Shown here in pieces: positions 14,568 to 22,518 of a DNA stretch of 29,300 nt (its first letter is position 1; each line of letters begins with the position of its first letter). The notes beneath the pieces were generated by a model, which saw only the letters and a program-made list of their open reading frames with translations, was not told the DNA's origin and searched no databases. Both the position numbers and the translations under genes were made by a program. Origin of the DNA: JAOUEE01 sp051011595. Lineage in GTDB: Bacteria > Actinomycetota > Acidimicrobiia > Acidimicrobiales > SHLQ01. The DNA lies in assembly GCA_051011595.1 (NCBI GenBank), contig JBPCTQ010000335.1, positions 1-29,300 of the forward strand. The letters run 5' to 3'.

Positions 14568-15929
14568 CTACTCCCAGTCGTGCTCGAGGTGCTGTTTGAT
14601 CGACCGCACGAACAGGGCAGCGGGCGCACCGTCGAAGGCCCGATGATCCCAGGTGAGGCTGAGCGTGAGCCGGGTGACGGCGACCAGGCCGCCGTTGTCG
14701 TCGACGGCGGCGTCTCGGCGGAGGCGGCCCACTCCGAGAATGGCCGAGTTGGGCGGATTGATGATGGGTGTGAAGGCATCAACGCCGTACATGCCCAGCG
14801 CCGTCACCGAGAAGGTGCCGCCCTCGAGGTCGGACAGGGAGAGGGTGCGGTTGCGAACGGCATCGGCCAGCCGGCTGGTCTCGGCGGCGAGATCTCCCAA
14901 CGACCAGCCCGGCGTGTCGCGCACCACCGGCACCATCAAGCCGTCGTCGAGGGCCACGGCCATGCCGACGTGTACCTCGGGGAGCAGGGCCACACCGTCA
15001 TCGGTCACCTGGCTGTTCACCACCGGGTGTTCCACCAGCGCCGCGGCCGCGGCCGCGATCACGTAATCGGTGTACCCCGGCAGCGGCGTCTCATCGGCCC
15101 GTCGACGGCCGTCGCGGTCGGCCACCACCGTGTCCATGTCGACATCCATGGTGAGCGTCAGCTGCGCCATCTCGTGGAGTGACTCGTGCATTCGCCCGGC
15201 GATGGTGCCCCGCATTCCCTGCAGCGGCACCGTGCTCGACGGCGATTGGGTCAGCGGGGCCGCAGGAGGTGCCGTGGCCTCGGCTGCCACGTCGGCGGCG
15301 AGTAGCTGACGAACGTGGCGGGCGACATCTTCACGGGTGCGGCGGCCGTCGGTGCTGGCCACCGCGGCCAGATCGACACCCAGCAGGTCGGCCAGTTGGC
15401 GGGCGGCTGCGGTCGCGGGGGCCGACGACACGCCCGCCGCGGCGGCCGCCGCCGGTTGGGGCCGCGCCGCGGCCGCCTCGACGTCTTCGCTGACGATGCG
15501 CCCGCCCGGACCGGTGCCGGTGACACCGGCCAGGTCGACCGCCATACCGGCCGCCACCCGGCGAGCGTTGGGCGACGCGAGCAGTCGGCCGGTGGGGCTC
15601 GGCTCGACGGGGGCGACCGCCACCGGGGCGGCGGCGACCGCAGTCGGCGCCGGCTCGGCGACCACGGGGGTGACAACAGCAGGCGGCTCCTCACCCTCGG
15701 CCAGGAACCACCCGATGGTGACCCCGCAGTCGTAGCTCTCCCCCACCACACCCGTTTGGTGGAGCCGACCCGAACCGCTGGCCTCGACCTCGGTTTCCAC
15801 CTTGTCGGTTTCGATGACCAGCACCGCGGTGCCGGCGGCAACGTCGGCGTCCTCGTCCACGAGCCACTCGCGGATGGTGCCGGCCTCCATGGTGAGACCC
15901 AGCTTGGGCATGATGAACTCGGTGGCCAC
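14568..15929 (-). CDS. acoC: 2-oxo acid (acetoin-type) dehydrogenase E2, dihydrolipoyl acyltransferase
   Basis: 453 aa from GTG 15929, which places the lipoyl domain at the N-terminus (MATEFIMPKLG); GTG 15965 would add 12 residues inside the AcoX-like gene. Domains in order: lipoyl domain (1-78) with lipoyl K43 in ETDKVE; Ala/Pro linker; subunit-binding domain (about 116-152, SPNARRVAAGM...GRIVSEDV); a second, divergent subunit-binding-like segment (about 173-209, ARQLADLLGVDLAAV...TREDVARHV); and the catalytic acyltransferase domain (about 233-453) with H429 and D433 in WDHRAFDG. It transfers the acyl group from E1 to CoA. The start lies 7 nt after the AcoX-like gene stop. No E3 gene is nearby, so it presumably borrows a shared lipoamide dehydrogenase. 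Confidence 0.9.
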   Translation of the reverse strand: MATEFIMPKLGLTMEAGTIREWLVDEDADVAAGTAVLVIETDKVETEVEASGSGRLHQTGVVGESYDCGVTIGWFLAEGEEPPAVVTPVVAEPAPTAVAAAPVAVAPVEPSPTGRLLASPNARRVAAGMAVDLAGVTGTGPGGRIVSEDVEAAAARPQPAAAAAAGVSSAPATAAARQLADLLGVDLAAVASTDGRRTREDVARHVRQLLAADVAAEATAPPAAPLTQSPSSTVPLQGMRGTIAGRMHESLHEMAQLTLTMDVDMDTVVADRDGRRRADETPLPGYTDYVIAAAAAALVEHPVVNSQVTDDGVALLPEVHVGMAVALDDGLMVPVVRDTPGWSLGDLAAETSRLADAVRNRTLSLSDLEGGTFSVTALGMYGVDAFTPIINPPNSAILGVGRLRRDAAVDDNGGLVAVTRLTLSLTWDHRAFDGAPAALFVRSIKQHLEHDWE

Positions 15930-15936
15930 TGGTCGT

Positions 15937-16911
15937 TCAGTCCGTTCTCGAGGGGTGCTCGGCACCCATGGTTCGTTCGATGTCGATCACCCTGGGTCCG
16001 TCGCGGCGGACGGTGAGCCGGGTCGATTCACCCGAAGCCAACACCCGATCCCGTTCGCCGTCGAAGGCCAGCACGCCCGGACCCACCAACGAAGTCGTCT
16101 CATCATCGGCCAGGGGCTGTACCTGCTCGATCGACACGTCGGCGTACAGACCGGGCGCAATCGGCGCCCGGCCGACCGCCCCCGACGGGCCGAGATCCAC
16201 TCGCACGCCCCCGTCGTCGTGGCGACTCACGGTCTTCCCCATCGCCGCCACTGCGGACAGGCCCACCGCACTCGGCTCGGCAATGGCCGCCACCACCGAC
16301 CGGATGCGCGTCGGGTCCCACACCGCCCGGCTCCCGGTGAAGTTGCCCTCGACCAGCGCCACATCGACCAGCGCCAGGTCGTCTTCGGAGTCGCCGTCGA
16401 ACTGGGCGTGGATGACCTTGGCCGGCCGACTGACATCGTCGAGCGGCACCGAGCCGGTGGCGACGAGGGCCGCCGTGTGCCCGGCGACGGTGGCCTCCAC
16501 CGCCCGGGGAAAGACGTTGTTGGTCCCGACCGACACCGCCACGATCGGGGCCGACAACCAGCCCTGGGCCACGTCTCGCTGCGTGCCGTCACCACCGAGC
16601 ACCACGACCGCACCTGCGGCTTCACACTGCAGACGCCGGGCCGCGGCCGAGGCATCGCGACCGGTGCCCACCGGGTCGTCGCCCACCACCTCGATGTCGG
16701 CCGCGAGGTCGAGGCCGTCGACAGCTCGGCGGCCCAACTCGTGGCGATCGGCGCTCAACAGAACACGGGTGGCTCCCCCTTCGACGGCCCCGATCACGGC
16801 GCGCCGCACCATGCCCATCTTGGCCACGTCCGATGATGGCGAGGCCGAGGCGACCAATCGACGGATGTCCTTGCCGGCAGCCGGGTTGACGATGATGCCG
16901 ACCGTTGCCAC
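15937..16911 (-). CDS. acoX: AcoX-like NAD-kinase-fold protein
   Basis: 324 aa from GTG 16911, 4 nt after the E1 beta stop. The ATP-NAD kinase/diacylglycerol kinase-like fold shows GIIVNPAAGKDIRRLV (residues 5-20), LGGDGT (105-110) and SVGTNNVFP (127-135). The NPAAGKDIR form is typical of AcoX, a protein found in acetoin-dehydrogenase operons whose exact role is unclear. Its position among E1 and E2 genes is the main reason for calling it AcoX. Note its position here between E1 beta and E2 rather than before E1 alpha. Confidence 0.82.
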   Translation of the reverse strand: MATVGIIVNPAAGKDIRRLVASASPSSDVAKMGMVRRAVIGAVEGGATRVLLSADRHELGRRAVDGLDLAADIEVVGDDPVGTGRDASAAARRLQCEAAGAVVVLGGDGTQRDVAQGWLSAPIVAVSVGTNNVFPRAVEATVAGHTAALVATGSVPLDDVSRPAKVIHAQFDGDSEDDLALVDVALVEGNFTGSRAVWDPTRIRSVVAAIAEPSAVGLSAVAAMGKTVSRHDDGGVRVDLGPSGAVGRAPIAPGLYADVSIEQVQPLADDETTSLVGPGVLAFDGERDRVLASGESTRLTVRRDGPRVIDIERTMGAEHPSRTD

Positions 16912-16915
16912 CGGC

Positions 16916-17932
16916 TCACGCGCCGGGTGCCGGGCGCCCGACGGTGGCTCGGATCCCCGCGGCGATGCGCTCGGCGTTGGGGACGTAGTGCCCTTCGAGG
17001 GCCGGGCTGAACGGCACCGGCGAGAACGGAGCACCTACCCGCACGACAGGCGCATCGAGGTAGTCGAACGCCTCCTCCTGGACCTGGGCGGCAATCTCGG
17101 CCCCCAGACCGCCGAACCGGACGGCCTCGTGCGCCACCACGATCCGATTGGTCTTGCGCGCCGAATCCACGATGGTGACCGTGTCGAGCGGTTGCAGGGT
17201 GCGGGGATCGATGACCTCGCAGTCGATGCCTTCGTCGGCGACCTTCTGGGCAGCCTTCATGGCTTCGGTGACCATTCGTCCGTAGGCCACGACCGTGACG
17301 TCGGCGCCGGGGCGCACGATGTTGGCCTGACCCAGAGCGATGGCATACAGCTCTTCGGGGACCTCACCGGCATCACCGAGCATGCGTTTGTTCTTCACCA
17401 TCACGGTGGGGTTGTCCTCGCGTATGCACGACACCATGAGCCCCTTCATGTCGTAGGCCGACGACGGGGTCACCACCATGAGCCCGGGGATGTGGCAGAG
17501 CATGGCTTCGAGGCTCTGGGAATGTTGGGCCGCGGCCGACAGACCCGCACCTCCACCGGTGGTGATGGTGAGCGGGATGCGGGCCGTGCCGCCGAACATG
17601 TACTTGAGCTTGGCCGCCTGGTTGACGATCTGGTCCATGGCCACACAAACGAAATCCATGAACATGAGGTCGACGATCGGGCGTAGACCCGTGACCGCCG
17701 CGCCCACGCCGAGCCCGACGATGGCCTGCTCGGAGATCGGCGTGTCGACCACACGGTCCTCGCCGAACTCCTTCTGGAGGCCACCGAAGGTGCCGAACAC
17801 ACCGCCGAAGGCGCCCACGTCCTCGCCGGCCACGAACACATCGGGGTCCTCGCGCATGCACTGACGTACGGCCTCGTTGAACGCCATGACCTGGGGCAAC
17901 ATCCGCGGCTCCGCGGCCTCGGCAGCGCTCAT
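16916..17932 (-). CDS. acoB: 2-oxo acid (acetoin-type) dehydrogenase E1 beta subunit
   Basis: 338 aa from ATG 17932, overlapping the E1 alpha stop in an ATGA arrangement. Transketolase-type pyrimidine-binding domain first (GEDVGAFGGVFGTFGGL, then E68 in TPISEQA, the Glu that activates the ThDP aminopyrimidine; H137 in AAQHSQS), followed by the C-terminal transketolase domain (VVAYGRMV, CEVIDPRTLQPLD). It forms the alpha2beta2 E1 with the upstream gene product. The specific 2-oxo acid or acetoin substrate is not directly readable, though the neighbouring AcoX-like gene favours the acetoin-type family. Confidence 0.92.
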   Translation of the reverse strand: MSAAEAAEPRMLPQVMAFNEAVRQCMREDPDVFVAGEDVGAFGGVFGTFGGLQKEFGEDRVVDTPISEQAIVGLGVGAAVTGLRPIVDLMFMDFVCVAMDQIVNQAAKLKYMFGGTARIPLTITTGGGAGLSAAAQHSQSLEAMLCHIPGLMVVTPSSAYDMKGLMVSCIREDNPTVMVKNKRMLGDAGEVPEELYAIALGQANIVRPGADVTVVAYGRMVTEAMKAAQKVADEGIDCEVIDPRTLQPLDTVTIVDSARKTNRIVVAHEAVRFGGLGAEIAAQVQEEAFDYLDAPVVRVGAPFSPVPFSPALEGHYVPNAERIAAGIRATVGRPAPGA

Positions 17933-18915
17933 GACCCACCTCCGACGGTGGTGGAATAGACGTCAGCCAGGATCGTGTCGGGTTCGGGGTCGGGACTCTG
18001 CTCGGCGAAAGCGATCGCGGCATCGACATCGGCCTGGATCTGGGCCCACACCGCCTGGGCCTCGTCGGCGGACATCACCCCCGCCTCGGCCATCCTCGCC
18101 TCGAGTCCGGCGATGGCATCACGCTTCTTCCACTCCTCGACCTCTTCGTCGGTTCGATACTTGAGGCCCAGGTTCTGGACACCGTGGTGGTTGTAGTAGC
18201 GGTAGGTCTTGGCTTCGATGAGCGAGGGGCCGTCGCCGGCCCGAGCCCGGGCGACCGACTCCACCGCAGCCTCGTGCACGGCGACTGCGTCCATGCCGTC
18301 GACCAGCACGCCGGGCATGCCGTACCCGGCGGCTCGATCGATGATGTCGGTGATGGCCATCGTCTTGTGGCGGGGCGTGAACTCGCCGTACTCGTTGTTC
18401 TCGCACACGAACACCGCCGGCAGCCCCAGGGCGCAGGCCATGTTGGCCGCCTCGTGGAAGGCCCCGATGTTGGTGGCGCCGTCACCGAAGAACGACACCG
18501 ACACGTTGCCTTCGCCCCGGTATCGGTTGGTGAAGGCGGCCCCCACGGCGATGGGGGCGCCGGCGCCCACGATGCCATTGGCGCCCAGCATGCCGAGCTC
18601 GAGGTCGCTGATGTGCATCGACCCGCCCTTGCCTTTGCAGTAGCCGGTGGCCTTGCCCATCAGCTCGGCCATCATGCGGTTGAAGTCGCCACCCTTGGCC
18701 ACCAGATGGCCGTGACCCCGATGGGTCGAGGTGATGTGATCGTCGTCGGTGAGCGCCACACACACCCCGGCAGCCACCGCCTCCTGCCCGACGTAGAGAT
18801 GGAGGAATCCGGGCAGTTTGTTGGCTTCGGCGAGACGGCCGGCGGCTTCTTCGAACAGCCGAATACGGATCATGCGCCGGTGCAGATCCTTCAGCGTGTC
18901 GGTGGACAGGTCCAT
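17929..18915 (-). CDS. acoA: 2-oxo acid (acetoin-type) dehydrogenase E1 alpha subunit
   Basis: 328 aa from ATG 18915, with GAAGGA upstream as ribosome-binding site. The thiamine-diphosphate motif is complete: GDG at 144-146 and NN at 173-174 (GDGATNIGAF...CENN). Conserved HLYVGQEAV, STHRGHGH and GKGGSMH segments of the PdhA/AcoA family are present. Converts substrate to a hydroxyalkyl-ThDP intermediate that reductively acylates the E2 lipoyl group. First gene of the alpha-beta-X-E2 unit; the 42-nt gap to the ThuA-like gene upstream shows no terminator, so the transcript may start further up. Confidence 0.92.
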   Translation of the reverse strand: MDLSTDTLKDLHRRMIRIRLFEEAAGRLAEANKLPGFLHLYVGQEAVAAGVCVALTDDDHITSTHRGHGHLVAKGGDFNRMMAELMGKATGYCKGKGGSMHISDLELGMLGANGIVGAGAPIAVGAAFTNRYRGEGNVSVSFFGDGATNIGAFHEAANMACALGLPAVFVCENNEYGEFTPRHKTMAITDIIDRAAGYGMPGVLVDGMDAVAVHEAAVESVARARAGDGPSLIEAKTYRYYNHHGVQNLGLKYRTDEEVEEWKKRDAIAGLEARMAEAGVMSADEAQAVWAQIQADVDAAIAFAEQSPDPEPDTILADVYSTTVGGGS

Positions 18916-18957
18916 CAGCAGTCCTTCATGTGGGAGTCGGCATCTCGATGCGAACGG

Positions 18958-19722
18958 TCACGAGTCATGGCCCAGCGCCCAGCGCACGCCGCGGGTCAAC
19001 AGCTCGTGATACTGGGGTTTCTCCCACGAGCAGCGTTCGATGACCGGGTAGTAGTCGACCACAGGTGCCATGTCCCAGTGGCCCCGACAGTGACCGAGGG
19101 TGTTGTAGAGCACCGCTCCATCACCGAGCGGCCGCAGATACTGCACCAGGTGCTGGGGATCGGTCGCGCTCCAGTCGTGTTCGGCGAAACCCGTGGCCTC
19201 ACCCTGCCAGTGGGTGTGCAACAGCACCTGTAGCGACGACCGGTCGTGGTACTCGCACAGGTAGAGCTCGTCGTCGGTGTCGAATTCTTCGATGCCCGCC
19301 ACCAGCCAGTGGTCGGTGTCGGCCACCTGCACCGGGTACGGGGCGATCGGCGGGTGGGCCACGAACTGTGACCCGAGTGTCTCGGCCCAGGTGGGGAAAC
19401 ACCGCGGCGATTCGACGCCGTTGGGTCGGGGGAGGTCGAGGGCGGCATTGGTGCCGTGCAGGGCCAACCAGCGTCCGCCCTTCTCGACCCAACCCCGGAT
19501 GGCGGTTTGGGCGGATTCGGACGGCCGCACGTCGCAGGTGTAGCTGACCAGAAAGGCACCGGCGGTGATGACATCGACCGCCTCGTAGTCGGGTACCACC
19601 GTGACCCGCACGTGGGGATGCTCGGCCAACTTCTCGAGGAGCTGGGCCCGTGCGTAGTCGATGTCGTGATAGCGCCCGCCGGCCACGAGGGTGGCGTCGA
19701 CTCTCCCCTGTTTCTCGCTCAC
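18958..19722 (-). CDS. ThuA-domain (trehalose-utilisation-like) protein, first copy
   Basis: 254 aa from GTG 19722, with GGAGG 7 nt upstream (TTG 19725 is an alternative). ThuA-like class I glutamine-amidotransferase-like fold: LVAGGRYHDIDYAR at the start, a glycine-rich GGRWLALHGTNAAL segment around residue 86, then GSQFVAHPPIAPYPV, DELYLCEYHDRS and a HCRGH... C-terminal part. It lacks a clear Cys nucleophile elbow, as ThuA proteins usually do. ThuA proteins occur in sugar-utilisation and other catabolic clusters with unclear activity. It precedes the E1 alpha gene and follows a SnoaL-like gene; a second ThuA-like gene is two positions upstream. Confidence 0.82.
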   Translation of the reverse strand: MSEKQGRVDATLVAGGRYHDIDYARAQLLEKLAEHPHVRVTVVPDYEAVDVITAGAFLVSYTCDVRPSESAQTAIRGWVEKGGRWLALHGTNAALDLPRPNGVESPRCFPTWAETLGSQFVAHPPIAPYPVQVADTDHWLVAGIEEFDTDDELYLCEYHDRSSLQVLLHTHWQGEATGFAEHDWSATDPQHLVQYLRPLGDGAVLYNTLGHCRGHWDMAPVVDYYPVIERCSWEKPQYHELLTRGVRWALGHDS

Positions 19723-19866
19723 CAAAGCCCTCCGGCAATAATTGACCGCGCGATATGTTTCCCCAGTCGGCGGGCAAACACAATCCGCCCACCCCTACCG
19801 CGGTGGCACCCGCGTGTCGGCGTGCGCAGGACCGATCAGGCGGACCAGCCGCGCCCCCCGGACCGG

Positions 19867-20307
19867 TCAGGTGCGGCCGATGATCTTCCGATTGCCTTCG
19901 TTCCAGGTCATGACCAGCGTTCGGTGGGAGATGCGCCAGCCGTCGCCGGTGCGCACCGCGGTGTCCTCGTAATACCCACCGATGAGGTAGTTGTCGCCGC
20001 CCTCGGCGCCTCGTTTTGTGTGCTGAGCCTGCAGGTTGCACCGCAGCTCGGCGATGTCGCCATCGATGCGGATCTGCGGGCTGGACACCAAGTGCTGGCT
20101 GATGTCGAGAGGACCGAGCGATGCGGCCACCAGCGCCTTGATGTCGTCGAGCCCGGCCACCTGCACGAAGCCGTAGTCACAGGTGGCGTCGACGGTGAAG
20201 ATCTGATCGAGCTCTTCGTACCGCCGCTGATCGAGAGCCCAGCAATAGTCGGTGGTGAGGGCGATCAACGCCCGTTCGTCGTCGAGCCGCTGCAGGATGG
20301 GGTCCAT
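19867..20307 (-). CDS. SnoaL-like (NTF2-fold) protein
   Basis: 146 aa from ATG 20307. Opening helix ERALIALTTDYCWALDQRRYEELDQIF, then the NTF2-like cone strands ending in GYYEDTAVRTGDGWRISHRTL. This is the SnoaL_4/ring-hydroxylating-dioxygenase-beta-like shape, with Asp and His in the places often catalytic, but the reaction is unknown. A TAAGGT box 7 nt before the ATG suggests a leaderless start. It sits between two ThuA-like genes in the same orientation. The 141 nt downstream (19726-19866) holds no gene and is unusually AT-rich near 19735-19760; a promoter for the next gene could lie there. Confidence 0.85.
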   Translation of the reverse strand: MDPILQRLDDERALIALTTDYCWALDQRRYEELDQIFTVDATCDYGFVQVAGLDDIKALVAASLGPLDISQHLVSSPQIRIDGDIAELRCNLQAQHTKRGAEGGDNYLIGGYYEDTAVRTGDGWRISHRTLVMTWNEGNRKIIGRT

Positions 20308-20314
20308 GGGCCGG

Positions 20315-20320
20315 ACCTTA
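20315..20320 (-). promoter_or_regulatory. -10-like box of the SnoaL-like gene
   Basis: TAAGGT on the minus strand, 7 nt before the ATG at 20307, consistent with a leaderless transcript. Confidence 0.5.
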
Positions 20321-20342
20321 GTCGTGGGCCGGAACTGCCCTC

Positions 20343-21176
20343 TCAGACCGACGGTGCTTGGCCGCTCTCACCGGTGGCCCACCGATGGGCCTCCCTCGAG
20401 GCTGCCCAGCCGATGGCGTTGCCCAGCACCAGGCGGAAGTTGGGGTCGGCGTAGGTGACCGGCCCGTCGCCGAATTGCAGGTACACGATCGGTGAGCGGC
20501 CGGCCGTCTTCACCCAGGCCACCAGATCACTTCCCGGTGGATGGGACCATCCGTCGCGGCTGCCCATGCGGCCCCGGATGGCCTGGTCGGCCGAGAAGAA
20601 CCCGTCGTCGGTGAACTCGGCGTCACTCCGCATGAGGGGGATCACCTCGTCCTCGAACACCGGATACAGGTACAGCTCGTCGGTGAGGGTGAACCCCTCC
20701 CCCACCCCGGCACACACCGGATGATCGGGCGCCACCACCCGCACATGATGAGTGGCGTCGAAGCGATACCCCGAGTCGGGGTAGTCGACCTCGCGCAGCC
20801 TGGCGGGCTGATAGTGGAACCGACCGCCCACGATGTCGGCGAAGCCGGGCCAGGCCGGCCAAGAGGCGACGGCATGGTGCAGGAAGACGATGCCTTGGCC
20901 GGCGTCGAGCAGGGCCTGGTAGTCGGCCACCATGTCCGCAGGCGGTTCCTCGAAGCGGGCGGGCGGGTCATCGCCGGTGAAGGTGATGCCGGGCATGTCG
21001 TAGCAGACGATGCAGTCGTACTCGCCGGCCCGGGCGCTGGTGAAGTGAGCCCGGGCGTCGGGTTGTTCGACATGGGTCCAGGCGACGCCCGCCATCTCAT
21101 CGAAGATGGCGAAGAAGGGCTCGGCCTCGAAGGGATGGCCCCGGGTCACCACCAGGACCCGGAGGGGCTGTTCCAT
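20343..21176 (-). CDS. ThuA-domain protein, second copy
   Basis: 277 aa from ATG 21176. The ThuA fold is plain: LRVLVVTRGHPFEAEPFFAIFDEM, YDCIVCYDMPG, LLDAGQGIVFLHHAVASWPAW, GRFHYQP, TLTDELYLYPVFED and a closing DPNFRLVLGNAIGWAA segment. It resembles the copy at 18958 in overall plan but is diverged, so the two are not a recent duplication. Together with the intervening SnoaL-like gene they flank one end of the dehydrogenase cluster. Function unknown; sugar- or glycoside-related metabolism is the usual context of the family. Confidence 0.85.
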   Translation of the reverse strand: MEQPLRVLVVTRGHPFEAEPFFAIFDEMAGVAWTHVEQPDARAHFTSARAGEYDCIVCYDMPGITFTGDDPPARFEEPPADMVADYQALLDAGQGIVFLHHAVASWPAWPGFADIVGGRFHYQPARLREVDYPDSGYRFDATHHVRVVAPDHPVCAGVGEGFTLTDELYLYPVFEDEVIPLMRSDAEFTDDGFFSADQAIRGRMGSRDGWSHPPGSDLVAWVKTAGRSPIVYLQFGDGPVTYADPNFRLVLGNAIGWAASREAHRWATGESGQAPSV

Positions 21177-21196
21177 GGCCGCAGTCTGTCAGGTCC

Positions 21197-22303
21197 TCAC
21201 CAGCGGGCCGCTCGGACCCCGGTGGCCAGCTCCCGTTCGCTGCCGTCAGCCGCCACCACCACCAACCGCGACTCGTCGCCCGACCAGTCGATGACCAGGT
21301 CGAATCCGTCCCGCGAGCCCAGTGGCGTCGGCGGCAACCGGTCCGCACTGGCGGACGTCACCTCGGTGACCACCCCATCGACCGCCACCGCCTCGGCCCA
21401 GCCGTCCCAGTGGTAGGAGAAGGCCACCACCACCAGATCGCCGCCACCGGTCCAGCCGTCATGGCTGAGGCCATACCCATTGGGGAGCACCTCGTCGAGT
21501 GCGGCGGCGGCCTCGTCGCTCACCGACAGCTGCTGAGGATCGGCCTGATCGACGGTGAGGTCGAGCGTGTAGCTCACGAAGCCCTCTCCGTAGATTCCGA
21601 AGGCGAGGGTATGCGAATCGGGGGAGAAATCGAGAGTCCCGGGGGTCCCTCCCAGCTGGTACCAGTCTTCGAGGGCGAAGTCCTGGCTGAGGTCGAGGTC
21701 ATCGGGAACCTCGTGTCGCCACAACCACTCACGACCGGCCACCCGGTCCTCCACCACGATGGTGTCGTACACACACCACGACAGGGGCTGGGGCTCGCCG
21801 AACCGGGCATGACCGTCGTCGAGGAACGCCGCCTTGGACCCGTCGGTGGCGAACACCGGTGAGTGCCCGGTGCGGACGAAACGGAGCTCGCCGTCGACCA
21901 GCATGTGGATGCTGGCCCCGCAGCCGGTCTCGGCATCGGCGGTGGTGACGAACCAGCGGCCATCGGGATCCTGGGTCATCGACACCGCTTTGGGCTCCTC
22001 CGGTGAGGCGGGCTCGAGCAACACATCCACCTGTTCGCCCGTCGTCGCATCGACGGTGACGATCGAGCCGTCGCCGGCCAGCACGGTCACGGGCTCCGTG
22101 GGCAACGAGGCGAACCCGTCGACCTGCTCGTCCGTCGTCGTGGTGGTTGTTGTCGCCGCCGCTTCGACCAAGGTGGTCGACGTCTCCACATCGGCGCCGA
22201 AGGTGCGCTCCGGTTCATCGCTGGCGCACCCGCCGATCAACATCGCTCCCGCCCCGATGGCTCCGGCCACCACTGCCGCACGGGTCGTCAACGTTCGTCT
22301 CAC
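21197..22303 (-). CDS. Secreted lipoprotein with WD40/TolB-like beta-propeller character
   Basis: 368 aa from GTG 22303, behind a strong GAGGAGGA ribosome-binding site; the longer upstream reading is rejected. The N-terminus RRTLTTRAAVVAGAIGAGA followed by LIGGC is a lipoprotein signal peptide with lipidated C26, then a Thr-rich linker (TTTTTTT around residue 55). The mature part contains repeated strand-turn units such as FVRTGHSPVFATDGSKAAFLDDG, TLDFSPDSHTLAFGIYG and DGFDLVIDWSGDESRLVVVA, which look like TolB/beta-propeller blades. Probably anchored on the outside of the cytoplasmic membrane. It begins the minus-strand run and is divergent from the Rieske oxygenase. No enzymatic motif seen. 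Confidence 0.78.
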   Translation of the reverse strand: MRRTLTTRAAVVAGAIGAGAMLIGGCASDEPERTFGADVETSTTLVEAAATTTTTTTDEQVDGFASLPTEPVTVLAGDGSIVTVDATTGEQVDVLLEPASPEEPKAVSMTQDPDGRWFVTTADAETGCGASIHMLVDGELRFVRTGHSPVFATDGSKAAFLDDGHARFGEPQPLSWCVYDTIVVEDRVAGREWLWRHEVPDDLDLSQDFALEDWYQLGGTPGTLDFSPDSHTLAFGIYGEGFVSYTLDLTVDQADPQQLSVSDEAAAALDEVLPNGYGLSHDGWTGGGDLVVVAFSYHWDGWAEAVAVDGVVTEVTSASADRLPPTPLGSRDGFDLVIDWSGDESRLVVVAADGSERELATGVRAARW

Positions 22304-22396
22304 TGGTCCTCCTCGGGCCCGCCGACCGGGCCTCACGTCGATTCGACGAGCACCGGAGACCGATCGTTCCGTGACAGTTCTGTTGCGAAGCGGCCA

Positions 22397-22422
22397 CCGA
22401 CCACCCCGACCGACCACCCCGA
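22397..22422. repeat. Two tandem 13-bp repeats
   Basis: CCGACCACCCCGA occurs twice in direct tandem (22397-22409 and 22410-22422) in the divergent gap 22304-22518 between the lipoprotein and the Rieske oxygenase. It may be chance low complexity or a binding-site pair. Confidence 0.4.
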
Positions 22423-22471
22423 TCGGAGGGCCCGGCCTGGCGCGCTTGGCGCCGGTCGGACGGTCATGCCC

Positions 22472-22477
22472 TATCGT
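22472..22477 (+). promoter_or_regulatory. Possible -10 box of the Rieske oxygenase gene
   Basis: TATCGT lies just before the first of two dyads (22483-22495). A weak TTGGCG at 22446 is spaced slightly too far for a standard -35. Confidence 0.3.
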
Positions 22478-22482
22478 GGCAC

Positions 22483-22495
22483 TGAACACTGTTCA
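22483..22495. promoter_or_regulatory. 13-bp dyad, probable operator of the Rieske gene
   Basis: TGAACA-C-TGTTCA is a perfect inverted repeat 23 nt upstream of the start at 22519 and immediately after a TATCGT box, so bound protein would block transcription. Spacing GAAC-N3-GTTC differs from the LexA box (N4). Confidence 0.6.
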
Positions 22496-22496
22496 C

Positions 22497-22511
22497 CTGA
22501 CCGGAGGTCAG
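22497..22511. promoter_or_regulatory. 15-bp dyad overlapping the Rieske Shine-Dalgarno
   Basis: CTGACC-GGA-GGTCAG is a perfect inverted repeat whose centre contains part of the GGAGG ribosome-binding site. Its centre is 15 bp from that of the dyad at 22483-22495. As RNA, the hairpin could mask the ribosome-binding site; as DNA it could be a second operator. Confidence 0.5.
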
Positions 22512-22518
22512 TGCCCGT

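Noticed and set aside
15968..17686. Long plus-strand open frame of 572 codons
   Set aside because: It lies antisense to the AcoX-like and E1 beta genes, has low-complexity Arg/Ser/Thr-rich translation, and is typical of high-GC shadow frames.
22483..22495. LexA (SOS) box before the Rieske gene
   Set aside because: The spacing between GAAC and GTTC is 3, not the 4 required, and the outer bases do not fit the actinobacterial consensus.
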